A DNA stretch of 64,000 nt. Source: Bacteroidota bacterium (GTDB lineage Bacteria > Bacteroidota > Bacteroidia > Bacteroidales > JAAYUG01). Under the pieces are notes generated by a model. The model saw only the letters and a list, made by a program, of their open reading frames with translations, was not told where the DNA came from and searched no databases. Shown one piece after another: positions 7,825-16,702 of the stretch. Made by a program: the position numbers and the translations under genes. Every line of letters starts with the position of its first letter. Position 1 is the first letter of the stretch. Location: NCBI GenBank assembly GCA_029571215.1, contig JAKPTE010000016.1, positions 62,001 to 126,000 on the forward strand, given 5' to 3'.

Positions 7825-8472
7825 ATGACTCGCAAGGAGCGGTTTGAGAAGTTTATCGCCTATTTTTCAGAAACAATGCCGGTGGCCGAAACGGAACTTC
7901 TCTACAGGGATCCTTATCAGTTACTGGTGGCTGTAATTCTCTCTGCCCAATGCACTGACAAGAGGGTTAATCTGATTACTCCCGCCTTTTTCAGGCGCTT
8001 CCCAGACGTATATACGCTGGCCAAAGCAACCGAACCGGAAGTATTCCCCTTCATCAGTTCCTGTTCCTATCCCAACAGCAAGGCAAGATATCTGGTGGGC
8101 ATGGCCAGAACTGTAGTAGAAAAGTTCAACGGCATAATACCGGAAGATCCGGAGGAACTGCAGAAAATTCCCGGAGTAGGAAGAAAAACAGCCCACGTAA
8201 TGGCTTCTGTTCTCTATAACCGGCCCGTGCTGGCTGTGGATACGCATGTATTCCGCGTAGCTGCGCGGCTGGGACTTACCTACAGGGCAAGAACCCCCCT
8301 GCAAACCGAACTCCAGCTAGTGGAATACATACCCGAAGACCTTATTCCCAAAGCACACCATTGGTTAATACTTCACGGGCGTTACATCTGTCAGGCCCGA
8401 AAACCAAAATGTCATCAATGTGGTCTTACCGATATCTGTAAATATTACAACCGGCGCAATAAGCCTGATTGA
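7825..8472 (+). CDS. nth: Endonuclease III
   Basis: Base-excision repair glycosylase with AP lyase activity against oxidised pyrimidines. 215 aa, the normal length. The helix-hairpin-helix IPGVGRKTA (residues 115-123) carries the catalytic Lys121; the catalytic Asp139 is in AVDTH. The [4Fe-4S] cysteines are 189, 196, 199 and 205, with the standard C-x6-C-x2-C-x5-C spacing. It is transcribed divergently from the pheA operon, with the attenuator region between them. Confidence 0.97.
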   Translation: MTRKERFEKFIAYFSETMPVAETELLYRDPYQLLVAVILSAQCTDKRVNLITPAFFRRFPDVYTLAKATEPEVFPFISSCSYPNSKARYLVGMARTVVEKFNGIIPEDPEELQKIPGVGRKTAHVMASVLYNRPVLAVDTHVFRVAARLGLTYRARTPLQTELQLVEYIPEDLIPKAHHWLILHGRYICQARKPKCHQCGLTDICKYYNRRNKPD

Positions 8473-8506
8473 TAAAACCAGTCATTCACTGCTCGAAATG
8501 TTTTAT

Positions 8507-8514
8507 TATTTTTG
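8507..8514 (+). promoter_or_regulatory. Probable -7 element
   Basis: TATTTTTG matches TAnnTTTG; no clear TTTG is seen 19-20 bases upstream. The in-frame TTG at 8512 lies inside this element, which argues that translation of the next gene begins at the ATG at 8536. Confidence 0.4.
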
Positions 8515-8535
8515 ACAGCAAAGCATTTTTCAGTT

Positions 8536-9414
8536 ATGCGAATCATTGCAGGGATTTTGATTGTTGCAGGTCTGACCATGATCCCCTCCTCTTTCTCGCT
8601 GAAGCGGATTGATTACAGCGAAAGCCGTAATAAAAATGTATGCAAGTTTCTGAAAGGAGACGTACTGCTCTACTTTGTTTTTGTTGACAACAAAGAATCT
8701 GCACCCTGGACTGAATTTGATATTCAAACCACCCTGGACTCCATTGCAACGGCTGTGAAATGGCTGCACCGCCAGGCAACGGCAGCAGGAGTTCCCTTAC
8801 GAATTAAAACTGATTATTATATAGGTAAAGAATATTCCACCATAAGTCGGAACCTGACGTACGGGACAGTGAGTAAAACCTTTGACAAGCTGGGACTAAG
8901 AAAGGGTCTTGAAGAACTTAATACATGGGGCGACAATATAGCCAAGAGAGTTGGAAGCACCTACGTTATGCCTGAAAAAGACGGAATACCTGAAATAAAG
9001 AATCCAAGGAATAAAGAAAGGCTGGTTGCCTTTTTACGCGACGACCATGCTGTTGAGAGCGTTGCACTTCTGTATCTCCTTAACAATTATTTCAGGATTG
9101 ATATATCCGTTCAGGTAAATACCTTTGATACAAACGATGTTGAATTTGCAATTGTCAGCTACAAATACCCGTCGGAGATTGCACACAATTTTCTGCATCT
9201 TTTTGGAGCAGCCGATCTTTATAAGACCCCTTTCCGCCGGAGTGAACGCAAAATCCGGCTGGCGCAGAAAGAGTTCCCTGACGATATCATGCAGGATCCT
9301 TACGGACGAAGCATCGAAGACATGACCATCGGACCGTTAACGCGGTATCTTATCGGTTGGACAGATTCGCTGGATCCTTCCTTTAAAGAGTTGCTAACCG
9401 ACCGGACTTACTGA
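8536..9414 (+). CDS. Secreted protein with a degenerate metallopeptidase-like motif
   Basis: 292 aa with a signal peptide (MRIIAGILIVAGLTMIPSS). The segment around residues 217-229, HNFLHLFGAADLY, closely resembles the HExxHxxGxxD zinc site of matrixin- or immune-inhibitor-A-like peptidases, where HELLHLFGA.DLY is common, but the catalytic Glu is replaced by Asn. Both His, the Gly and the Asp remain, so it may bind zinc without being catalytic. I know no named family for the rest. It lies 39 bases after nth's stop but has its own -7 element. Function unknown: an inactive peptidase homologue acting as a binding protein is one reading. Confidence 0.65.
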   Translation: MRIIAGILIVAGLTMIPSSFSLKRIDYSESRNKNVCKFLKGDVLLYFVFVDNKESAPWTEFDIQTTLDSIATAVKWLHRQATAAGVPLRIKTDYYIGKEYSTISRNLTYGTVSKTFDKLGLRKGLEELNTWGDNIAKRVGSTYVMPEKDGIPEIKNPRNKERLVAFLRDDHAVESVALLYLLNNYFRIDISVQVNTFDTNDVEFAIVSYKYPSEIAHNFLHLFGAADLYKTPFRRSERKIRLAQKEFPDDIMQDPYGRSIEDMTIGPLTRYLIGWTDSLDPSFKELLTDRTY

Positions 9415-9590
9415 CAAACAATTGCCGGCATCATAGCAAGATGCTTTAATCCCTGCTGGTAGGGAAGAATGGCCGGGTGGTTAACTTATAATAACACAAA
9501 TTCAATTTTGCCCCATTGGTATTTTTTTTATTCAAAAAATTTGTACTTTTACTCACATAAGTCAAACAACGACCATAAAACCCTAACCCT

Positions 9591-10514
9591 ATGTGGCTGC
9601 GAAATATTCCTGTCAAAACCGGTTCCCTCCTCGGCTTGTTGCTCGCACTTGCCATGATGACCGGATGCCGGTCGGAAGGGAGTAAGAATGCAGGTAACGA
9701 ACAAAATACCGTAGATCTTACTGCCGGAGATGAGATATTTGAAGATCTGAACGAAGCAAAAAAGGTCTTTTACTCACTCCCCTCCCCCCTTGAAACAGCA
9801 GTGCTGCTGAAATCAGCCGGAGCCAAGTATAACGAAAGCCTTCTGAATCCATTATCCAACGCCAATAATTATACTACCAACAAACAGATGGCGCTGAATC
9901 TGGGAATTTTTTCGACCGACCTCAGCTTTGCCAGCCTTTTTGACCAAACACAAACATCCATCAATTATATGCAGGCGGCAAAGAAAATGGCTGATGGTCT
10001 GGGCATACTTGATGCCATCGATCAGACTACCATTGATCGCCTGGAAGAAAATGTAAACAACCGCGATGAACTGATGAATATTATTTCCGAAACACTCATG
10101 TCGTCTAACTCTTTCCTTCTGGAAAATGAACGCAAGGCAGTTGCAAGCATTGTTCTGGTGGGCGGTTGGGTCGAAGGCCTCTACATAGCTACCCAACTTG
10201 TTGGAAACAGCCCCGTAAAAGGCAACAAACTTGTAGAGCGGATTGTGGAACAGAAATTTTCACTCGAAATAGTTTTGCGCCTTCTTGAAGAAAACAAAGA
10301 AAATCCTGATGTTGAAAGCATTCTCGAACAGATGAATGATCTGAAAAAAACCTTTGACAAAATTACCATCAAAACTTCGGCCATCACCCCGGTTGAAGAT
10401 CCCAAAACCAATGTAACCCTGCTCAAATCCAAATCGGAAATACAGATTACACAGGAAATATTTAACGAACTTCGCGAGAAAGCCAAAAGCATAAGAACCA
10501 ACTTTACATTATAA
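9591..10514 (+). CDS. Lipoprotein of unknown function
   Basis: 307 aa. The N-terminus has a signal sequence ending in the lipobox MTGC (Cys25), so it is probably anchored to a membrane as a lipoprotein. The mature part is acidic and predicted to be largely alpha-helical, with no motif I recognise. TACTTTTA at 9544-9551 may be its -7 element. The next gene starts 12 bases after its stop and also encodes an exported protein, so the two probably form an operon. I do not recognise a function. Confidence 0.75.
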   Translation: MWLRNIPVKTGSLLGLLLALAMMTGCRSEGSKNAGNEQNTVDLTAGDEIFEDLNEAKKVFYSLPSPLETAVLLKSAGAKYNESLLNPLSNANNYTTNKQMALNLGIFSTDLSFASLFDQTQTSINYMQAAKKMADGLGILDAIDQTTIDRLEENVNNRDELMNIISETLMSSNSFLLENERKAVASIVLVGGWVEGLYIATQLVGNSPVKGNKLVERIVEQKFSLEIVLRLLEENKENPDVESILEQMNDLKKTFDKITIKTSAITPVEDPKTNVTLLKSKSEIQITQEIFNELREKAKSIRTNFTL

Positions 10515-10526
10515 ATACCGCGACGT

Positions 10527-10967
10527 ATGAAAAAAGTCTTACAAGCAGCCCTTGCTATAGCAATTCTGGTCATGGTACCCCTCTACGGGAATGCTCAATG
10601 TAAAGGATTCGCCAAAAAAATCTGCAAACTCGAACTTACTCCCTATATTCATGATGGCAATTACCACGCCGCTGTTCTTGTTGAAGGAGAAGAAGCAGAA
10701 CTTTACAAGACTTTCTATTCTGACCAGGAGTATCGCATTGCCATCTGCGGATCAGATGCCCTGCCTCCCATTGAATTCAAGGTCATTGATGCCAATAAAA
10801 ACGTTCTATACGACAACAAGAAGAATAACTATGCCAAAACATGGGATTTTAAGCTTGAGTCGAGCCAGCAGCTGAAAATCTATGTAAAAGTACCTTCCTC
10901 AGGTGCGAGTCCCGATGCAATCCAGCAGGGTTGCGTGGCTATAATGTTCGGGTTCAAAGAAAAATAA
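10527..10967 (+). CDS. Small secreted protein of unknown function
   Basis: 146 aa with a clear signal peptide (MKKVLQAALAIAILVMVPL, cleavage probably after NAQ). The mature part, about 120 residues, looks beta-rich with alternating polar and hydrophobic residues and three Cys. It follows the lipoprotein gene by 12 bases and ends one base before the 3' end of uvrA, which is convergent. No family recognised. Its small size, secretion and coupling to a lipoprotein suggest an envelope role. Confidence 0.75.
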   Translation: MKKVLQAALAIAILVMVPLYGNAQCKGFAKKICKLELTPYIHDGNYHAAVLVEGEEAELYKTFYSDQEYRIAICGSDALPPIEFKVIDANKNVLYDNKKNNYAKTWDFKLESSQQLKIYVKVPSSGASPDAIQQGCVAIMFGFKEK

Positions 10968-10968
10968 A

Positions 10969-13776
10969 CTATTGCAGCTTTTTCCGCAGAAACTTACCGG
11001 TATACGATTGTTCACAGCCGGCTACTGTTTCAGGCGTACCTTCACAAACTATTGTTCCACCCTCATTTCCGCTTTCCGGACCAAGATCAATTACCCAATC
11101 GGCACATTTGATTACTTCCATATTGTGTTCTATTACGATGATGGAATTACCATGTTCGATCAGAGCCTGAAAAGCATCCAGAAGTTTCCCAATGTCATGA
11201 AAATGCAGGCCGGTAGTGGGTTCATCAAAAATAAAAACAGTACCTCCTTCGGCATTTTCGTGGCTCAGAAAGGAGGCAAGCTTAACCCTCTGACTTTCAC
11301 CGCCGCTGAGCGTACTTGACGACTGACCCAGCTTTATATATCCAAGCCCCACATCGGCAAGCGGCCTGAGTTTTTCCACAACCCGTCTGCTCATGCTGTT
11401 CTTTGATTTGCCAAAGAATGCAATAGCTTCATCAACGGTCATTTCCAGCACATCATGTATGTTGGCCCCCTGGAAGGTCACTTCCAGCACATCTTCCTTG
11501 AACCGTTTTCCCTGGCAACTTTCGCAGACAAGAGTCACATCAGCCATAAATTGCATTTCAATATGGATGACTCCCTCTCCCTGGCATTCTTCGCAGCGCC
11601 CTCCTTCAACATTGAAGGAAAAATGGGATGGATTCAGATGGTAATGTTCAGCAACAGGCTGAGAAGCATACAATTTCCTGATTTCATCCCAGGCTTTGAT
11701 GTAGGTAACAGGATTGGAACGGCTTGACCGCCCGATGGGATTCTGATCCACCATTTCAACCGACCTGATAGCCCTGATATCCCCTCTGATCGTTCCAAAC
11801 TGTCCTATTTTCTCCGCCGAATCATGGATCATTCGTTTCAGGGCAGGGTAAAGCACGTCGCAAACAAGAGAAGATTTACCAGAACCACTGACACCGGTGA
11901 CTACAGTAAGAGCATTTAAAGGAAATCTGACATCGATGTTCTTCAGGTTATTTTCCCTAGCTCCTGTGACCTCGATGTAACTGTTCCATTTTCTTCTCCT
12001 GGCCGGGACAGGTATTTCCCTTTTCCCCGTTATATATTCTGCGGTAAGGCTGTTCTTAGCTTTTTCCAGTTCCTTATGGGTTCCGCAGAAAACTATTTCA
12101 CCACCCAGCCTTCCCGCACCGGGTCCTATATCGACAATAGTATCGGCAGCCCTGATAATCTCCTCATCGTGTTCAACCACCAAAACGGTATTCCCGGAAT
12201 CACGCAATTGCTTCAGTACATAAATCAGCAGACTGGTATCACGAGGATGCAAGCCAATGCTCGGCTCATCAAGAATGTACAGGGAACCGGTCAGATTGCT
12301 TCCCAGTTGTGTTGCCAGACGTATTCTCTGCGATTCCCCTCCGGAAAGAGTTGACGACAAACGGTTCAGGGTAAGGTACCCAAGGCCCACCTCTTCAAGA
12401 TATTGCAAACGGCTCATAATTTCCTCGAGCAGCCGGACACTGATCTGACGTTCGTGCGCCGTCAGACGAAGGGAACGAAAAAAGGCCGTTACCTCCTTTA
12501 AAGGAAGCTGGACAAGTTCCGGAATGCTTTTTCCACCGATTTTGACCCATTCCGCTTGCTTTTTGAGTCGTGTACCATGGCATTCCGGACAAACCGTTCT
12601 TCCCCTGTACCTCGAAAGCAGGACTCTGTATTGTATTTTGTACTTCTTTTCCTCAACGTGCTTAAAAAAGGCATTGATACCAGGAAAGTACTTATTCCCT
12701 TCCCATAAAACCTTTTTTTGTTCCTCGGTAAGCTGATAATATGGTTTATGTATTGGAAACCCGAATTTGTCGGCCTGAAGGATCAGCCTTTCTTTCCACC
12801 GTTTCATTTTTTCTCCCTTCCAGCAGGCAATCGCATCTTCATACACAGAAAGACCTTTATCGGGTACCACCAGATTTTCATCAATGCCAATAATACTACC
12901 GTAGCCTTCGCATACCGGACAGGCGCCAACAGGACTGTTAAAACTGAACATAAGTTCGCTGGGCTCTTCAAAGCTGATACCATCGGCTTCGAAACGGTCG
13001 GAAAAGTGCTCGCTCACCGACTGGTTTTTCTCTTCACCCGAAATAATCCAGCATTCTCCGTGTCCAAGGGTAAAGGCCGTCTGAACAGAATCACTGTAAC
13101 GAGTCACAGCATCCTCGTCGTGCCCGACAACAAACCGGTCGATAACCATACGGGTGCAGGAAGGCTGCAGCTTGCGCATGTCTTCTTCCGCCATTTCCTC
13201 TACCAGCATAACTTTTTCACCACAGATAAGCCGTGTAATTCCCTGCTGCATCAGAAGACGGAGCATCTGAGGTAAATCCTTCTGTCCATAAAATGGCAGC
13301 GGAGATGCCAGAATCAGTCTGGTTCCCTCCGGCTGCTGAAGAATAAAATCGACCACATCCGTTACAGAATGTTTCTTTACCAGCTTCCCGCTTACAGGAG
13401 AATAGGTTTTACCGATCCGCGCATACAGGAGCTTGAGGTAATCGTAGACTTCAGTTGTAGTTCCGACGGTTGATCTCGGATTATGTGCACCCTGCTTCTG
13501 GGAAATGGCAATAGCAGGCGGCAGTCCCTTAATAACATCTACCTCCGGCTTTTGAATGCGTCCGAGAAACTGCCGGGCATATGCCGAAAGGCTTTCGACA
13601 TAACGACGCTGACCTTCGGCATATATGGTATCAAAGGCCAGCGAAGATTTTCCAGAACCAGATAACCCCGTAATGACGATCAGCTGATCCCTTTCAAGGG
13701 TCAGGTTCACCGATTTCAGGTTGTTTACTCTGGCACCTTTAATAATAATCTTTCCTTCCGACGCAACTTCCGGCAT
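10969..13776 (-). CDS. uvrA: Excinuclease ABC subunit A
   Basis: Damage-recognition ATPase of nucleotide excision repair. 935 aa. Two ABC modules are visible, each with Walker A (GLSGSGKSSL and GVSGSGKSSL), a signature LSGGESQR and a Walker B (ILDEPSIGL, IFDEPTTGL). Zinc modules with CxxC pairs are present (CPVC, CPEC, CEEC with CESC). I start at the ATG at 13776; a TTG seven codons upstream is possible. TACTTTTG at 13837-13830 on this strand is a probable -7 element, placed back to back with that of the sigma gene. Confidence 0.96.
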   Translation of the reverse strand: MPEVASEGKIIIKGARVNNLKSVNLTLERDQLIVITGLSGSGKSSLAFDTIYAEGQRRYVESLSAYARQFLGRIQKPEVDVIKGLPPAIAISQKQGAHNPRSTVGTTTEVYDYLKLLYARIGKTYSPVSGKLVKKHSVTDVVDFILQQPEGTRLILASPLPFYGQKDLPQMLRLLMQQGITRLICGEKVMLVEEMAEEDMRKLQPSCTRMVIDRFVVGHDEDAVTRYSDSVQTAFTLGHGECWIISGEEKNQSVSEHFSDRFEADGISFEEPSELMFSFNSPVGACPVCEGYGSIIGIDENLVVPDKGLSVYEDAIACWKGEKMKRWKERLILQADKFGFPIHKPYYQLTEEQKKVLWEGNKYFPGINAFFKHVEEKKYKIQYRVLLSRYRGRTVCPECHGTRLKKQAEWVKIGGKSIPELVQLPLKEVTAFFRSLRLTAHERQISVRLLEEIMSRLQYLEEVGLGYLTLNRLSSTLSGGESQRIRLATQLGSNLTGSLYILDEPSIGLHPRDTSLLIYVLKQLRDSGNTVLVVEHDEEIIRAADTIVDIGPGAGRLGGEIVFCGTHKELEKAKNSLTAEYITGKREIPVPARRRKWNSYIEVTGARENNLKNIDVRFPLNALTVVTGVSGSGKSSLVCDVLYPALKRMIHDSAEKIGQFGTIRGDIRAIRSVEMVDQNPIGRSSRSNPVTYIKAWDEIRKLYASQPVAEHYHLNPSHFSFNVEGGRCEECQGEGVIHIEMQFMADVTLVCESCQGKRFKEDVLEVTFQGANIHDVLEMTVDEAIAFFGKSKNSMSRRVVEKLRPLADVGLGYIKLGQSSSTLSGGESQRVKLASFLSHENAEGGTVFIFDEPTTGLHFHDIGKLLDAFQALIEHGNSIIVIEHNMEVIKCADWVIDLGPESGNEGGTIVCEGTPETVAGCEQSYTGKFLRKKLQ

Positions 13777-13829
13777 TATTTTTGCATCTTTATCCAAAAG
13801 TTCGTACCTTTAACAAAAATTAAGAACAG

Positions 13830-13837
13830 CAAAAGTA
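13830..13837 (-). promoter_or_regulatory. Probable -7 element of uvrA
   Basis: TACTTTTG on the minus strand; the -33 element is not clear. The divergent sigma-factor -7 element is only 20 bases away. Confidence 0.4.
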
Positions 13838-13856
13838 TACTTTTTGAAAGAATAAG

Positions 13857-13864
13857 TAACTTTG
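13857..13864 (+). promoter_or_regulatory. Probable -7 element of the ECF sigma gene
   Basis: TAACTTTG fits TAnnTTTG. A good -33 TTTG at the right distance is missing. It leaves a leader of roughly 80 bases before the GTG start. Confidence 0.4.
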
Positions 13865-13950
13865 CAAATATTATAAACGTATAAACCAATACCAAAAGGA
13901 GGGCTGCCTATCGACTGAATGCTACCCGGACCAATAAACGGGAGGTAATT

Positions 13951-14541
13951 GTGAAAACAATAACCAATGCAACTGACCAGCAGTTGGTTGAACTGTTCGG
14001 TTCAGGGAATATGGCAGCACTTGAAGTTCTGATCAACCGTCACCGCAAAAAAGTTTATTCCTACATTTTTATGCAGGTGCGCAATCAGGCTCTTGCTGAA
14101 GATCTTTTTCAGGAAACCTTTATCAAAGTCATATCTTCCATTAAAACAGACCGGTACCAGGATCATGGCAAGTTTCTATCATGGGTTATCCGCATTGCCC
14201 ATAACCTGATCATCGATTACTACCGGAAATCCAAGCAGCTCAACACAGTTTCAAATGATGACTTTGAAGGACAGTTGTTCAATTCAAGGAAATTCTCGGA
14301 TGTAACCACCGAAGAAATCATCATCAGAGACCAGATTCATAATGACGTCCGCTCTCTGATTGATTATCTGCCCGAAGACCAGAAACAGGTTGTACTGTTG
14401 CGGCATTATGCCGGCATGAGCTTCAAAGAAATAGCCGAAGTTACCAATGTAAGTATCAACACCGCACTCGGACGCATGCGGTACGCCCTTATCAATCTCC
14501 GAAAGCTGATTAATGAAAAGAACATTATTCTGACCATTTAG
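13951..14541 (+). CDS. RNA polymerase sigma-70 factor, ECF type
   Basis: 196 aa. Region 2 (about residues 25-95, with ALAEDLFQETFIKVI and the WVIRIAHNLIIDYYRK promoter-melting segment) and region 4 (about 125-185, with YLPEDQKQVVLLRHYAGMSFKEIAEV helix-turn-helix) are both clear. The GTG start is preceded by GGGAGGT, an unusually strong Shine-Dalgarno for this genome. No gene for a recognisable anti-sigma factor follows, so it may be a constitutive ECF sigma of the SigW-like type found in Bacteroidota. Its targets cannot be told from this window. Confidence 0.92.
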   Translation: MKTITNATDQQLVELFGSGNMAALEVLINRHRKKVYSYIFMQVRNQALAEDLFQETFIKVISSIKTDRYQDHGKFLSWVIRIAHNLIIDYYRKSKQLNTVSNDDFEGQLFNSRKFSDVTTEEIIIRDQIHNDVRSLIDYLPEDQKQVVLLRHYAGMSFKEIAEVTNVSINTALGRMRYALINLRKLINEKNIILTI

Positions 14542-14808
14542 GATGCTTGCCAATATTTTGCCTGAATAAGCCTTATAACCAGCATATTTGGCTCCTGTCT
14601 TGTGCATTCAGCAATTGACAAATCTTATGACTCTTATTGCTTTGGATCATTTTTATTACAACACAATTAGCTTATATTCTATTTAATTAAAAATCAATAA
14701 ATTATAAAGTTTGTAAATTTATTATTCAACTTTCCCTTATTTGTAAAAATAATCGGGAGTGTACATACTTTTATGGAATTTTCTCCGTTTTTTTAAAGCA
14801 AACCAAAA
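14542..14808. other. AT-rich intergenic stretch
   Basis: No gene seen. Near its end TACATACTTTTA at about 14762-14773, with TTTG about 18 bases upstream, could be a promoter for the small gene that follows. Confidence 0.5.
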
Positions 14809-14818
14809 ATGATTGCCG

Positions 14819-15013
14819 ATGAAACATTGCTCTACCCTCATTATTCAGGTAAATATTGGCGGAGAAGAAAGTGAGATGGCAATTGAAGATCCTGATGATT
14901 TTCTCCTGATTTCAGAATTTGATAATTTAGTCCGGGAGATTATGCCCGAAACGGATGTGCGTGATTGTATTGTTGAGCAACTTCTCCGAAAAGCAAAACC
15001 AATGATCGGTTAA
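14819..15013 (+). CDS. Possible small acidic protein, unknown
   Basis: A 64-residue frame from the ATG at 14819. The part from about residue 20 on (MAIEDPDDFLLISEF onwards) looks protein-like: acidic, with spaced hydrophobics. An in-frame ATG at 14876 would give 45 residues. A second frame from the ATG at 14809 (21 residues, MIADETLLYPHYSGKYWRRR.) overlaps the first third and also looks coded, so two overlapping short genes or one frameshifted gene are alternatives. I do not recognise it. Confidence 0.4.
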   Translation: MKHCSTLIIQVNIGGEESEMAIEDPDDFLLISEFDNLVREIMPETDVRDCIVEQLLRKAKPMIG

Positions 15014-15530
15014 CACCGATTTCCCTGATTTTCTGACCATACCTGTAATTATTCTGAATGAATCGGGAGAAACTTTAAGGAATGAATTCTATCATTCCAT
15101 CTAATAATTATATTGAATATCTGATAGTTAAATACGTTTCTTGAAAGGAAACACTATTCTGAGTTACTGTATCAATCAAATTAATTCCTCTGAAAATATC
15201 CGTTGGTACAGCAAATAGTTCAGATATCAATTCAACAGGCAAAATAAAAACCTGAAAAGGTTACTGAACAATTCATTTGATAGGAAGTCCAGGAACAATT
15301 TAGGCCCTTTCTTCCAATGCTCGGGCAATTGCTACAGCATGGCTATTCTGATTTCAGACGGTTCATGCTCAATTGTTCAGAAGCCCAAATCCCTTTTTCT
15401 CTGGATAAGCCATAGCATAAAAAAACTCTTCCGAGGTTAATATCATTCACATCACCACGATTGATTGATATCCGCTTTCCCGTTCAATTAAGGCAAGACG
15501 ATCTTTGCAAAAAAACACCAGGGAGAAATT
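15014..15530 (-). pseudogene. Probable decayed gene remnants
   Basis: On the minus strand short protein-like pieces appear in different frames between stops, for example SEEFFYAMAYPEKKGFGLLN near 15390-15450 and LPEHWKKGPKLFLDF near 15290-15330. No intact frame is present on either strand. This reads as an old gene broken by frameshifts; its family is not recognised. Confidence 0.3.
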
Positions 15531-15746
15531 TCAATCCTCCGGCAGAAGTTTCTCATCATTTATCTGCAAGGAAAACCGTATATCATAAACTTCTGTTGCT
15601 TTATTGTAATTGTTTAAATCGATAAAAACATCAAGATGATCAGGATAATTTTTCGCTTTTACCAAACCGGTGAATGATTCGGCATTAGACTGCCGAAATA
15701 GTTCTTCAAAACCAATCGTATTTAGAACTAACTTTTTGAAGTTGGC
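15531..15746 (-). pseudogene. 5'-truncated gene remnant
   Basis: A 71-codon open frame on the minus strand begins directly after a stop and has no ATG, GTG or TTG in its first 27 codons. Its translation looks coded (for example SFTGLVKAKNYPDHLDVFI, then a run of charged and hydrophobic residues ending ..INDEKLLPED). It is probably the C-terminal end of a lost protein. Family not recognised. The following bases up to 15834 are AT-rich and hold nothing clear. Confidence 0.35.
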
Positions 15747-15834
15747 TTACAATATTTTTTTGATAAATATGTTTTATAGCATTTTATATACAATAATTCT
15801 GATATAATTTTGATATCAATTTAATATCTTGCGT

Positions 15835-16689
15835 ATGAATACAGAAAAAAACTACCGTCCATGGTCAGGTTACCTGGCAGTACTTGCACTTGTCCTGCTT
15901 CTGGCAGGGATTATATATTCCGCAGTTCAGGAGATGATATGGCCTTTTCTGGCGATGATGCTTCTCTTTTTTCTTGTTTCACCGGGTCTGGTTGTGGTCA
16001 ATCCGAATGAATCAAGGGTTCTTGTTCTGTTCGGAGATTACCGGGGAACCATCAAAAAGAACGGTTTTTTTTGGGTCAATCCTTTTTTTGTGAAGAAGAA
16101 AATATCGTTGCGTGCCCGGAATTTTGACAGCAAGCCCATTAAGGTCAACGATAAGGTTGGAAACCCTATCATGATTGGTCTGGTGCTGGTATGGAAAGTA
16201 GAGGATACATACAAGGCCGCCTTTGCGGTAGATGAGTACGAAAACTTTGTAGTAGTGCAGAGTGAAGCAGCTTTGCGCAAGCTGGCAGGTACTTATCCGT
16301 ACGATAATTTTGAGGACGAATCGGCTGAAGTAACGTTGCGTTCAGCGGGGGATGCGGTGAACCATCAGCTGGAAAAAGAAATTGCAGAAAGACTTGAGAT
16401 TGCAGGCATTCATGTGATAGAAGCCCGTATAAACTATATAGCTTACGCTTCCGAAATAGCCGGAGCCATGCTGAGGCGTCAGCAAGCCACTGCTGTTGTG
16501 GCAGCCCGAAGTAAAATTGTAGAAGGAGCTGTGGGTATGGTTGAGATGGCACTCAATCAGCTGGCCGGGAAAAAAATCGTCGATCTGGACGAAGAAAAGA
16601 AGGCCGCGATGGTAAGCAATCTCATGGTGGTTCTCTGTTCGGACGAATCGGCACGACCGGTTGTAAATGCAGGAACCCTGAACCAGTAA
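15835..16689 (+). CDS. SPFH (band 7) domain membrane protein
   Basis: 284 aa. Two adjacent hydrophobic segments (about residues 10-27 and 31-50) anchor it in the inner membrane; an SPFH domain follows (about 52-210, with VVVNPNESRVLVLFGDYRGT), then a short C-terminal tail with LVVLCSDES. Stomatin/prohibitin-like proteins of this type form oligomers at membrane microdomains. I use the ATG at 15835 rather than a TTG six bases upstream. The small Arc-type gene follows 13 bases later, a pairing I have seen for this SPFH subgroup, where the Arc protein may regulate the operon. Confidence 0.9.
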   Translation: MNTEKNYRPWSGYLAVLALVLLLAGIIYSAVQEMIWPFLAMMLLFFLVSPGLVVVNPNESRVLVLFGDYRGTIKKNGFFWVNPFFVKKKISLRARNFDSKPIKVNDKVGNPIMIGLVLVWKVEDTYKAAFAVDEYENFVVVQSEAALRKLAGTYPYDNFEDESAEVTLRSAGDAVNHQLEKEIAERLEIAGIHVIEARINYIAYASEIAGAMLRRQQATAVVAARSKIVEGAVGMVEMALNQLAGKKIVDLDEEKKAAMVSNLMVVLCSDESARPVVNAGTLNQ

Positions 16690-16702
16690 TCTATTGAACG
16701 GA

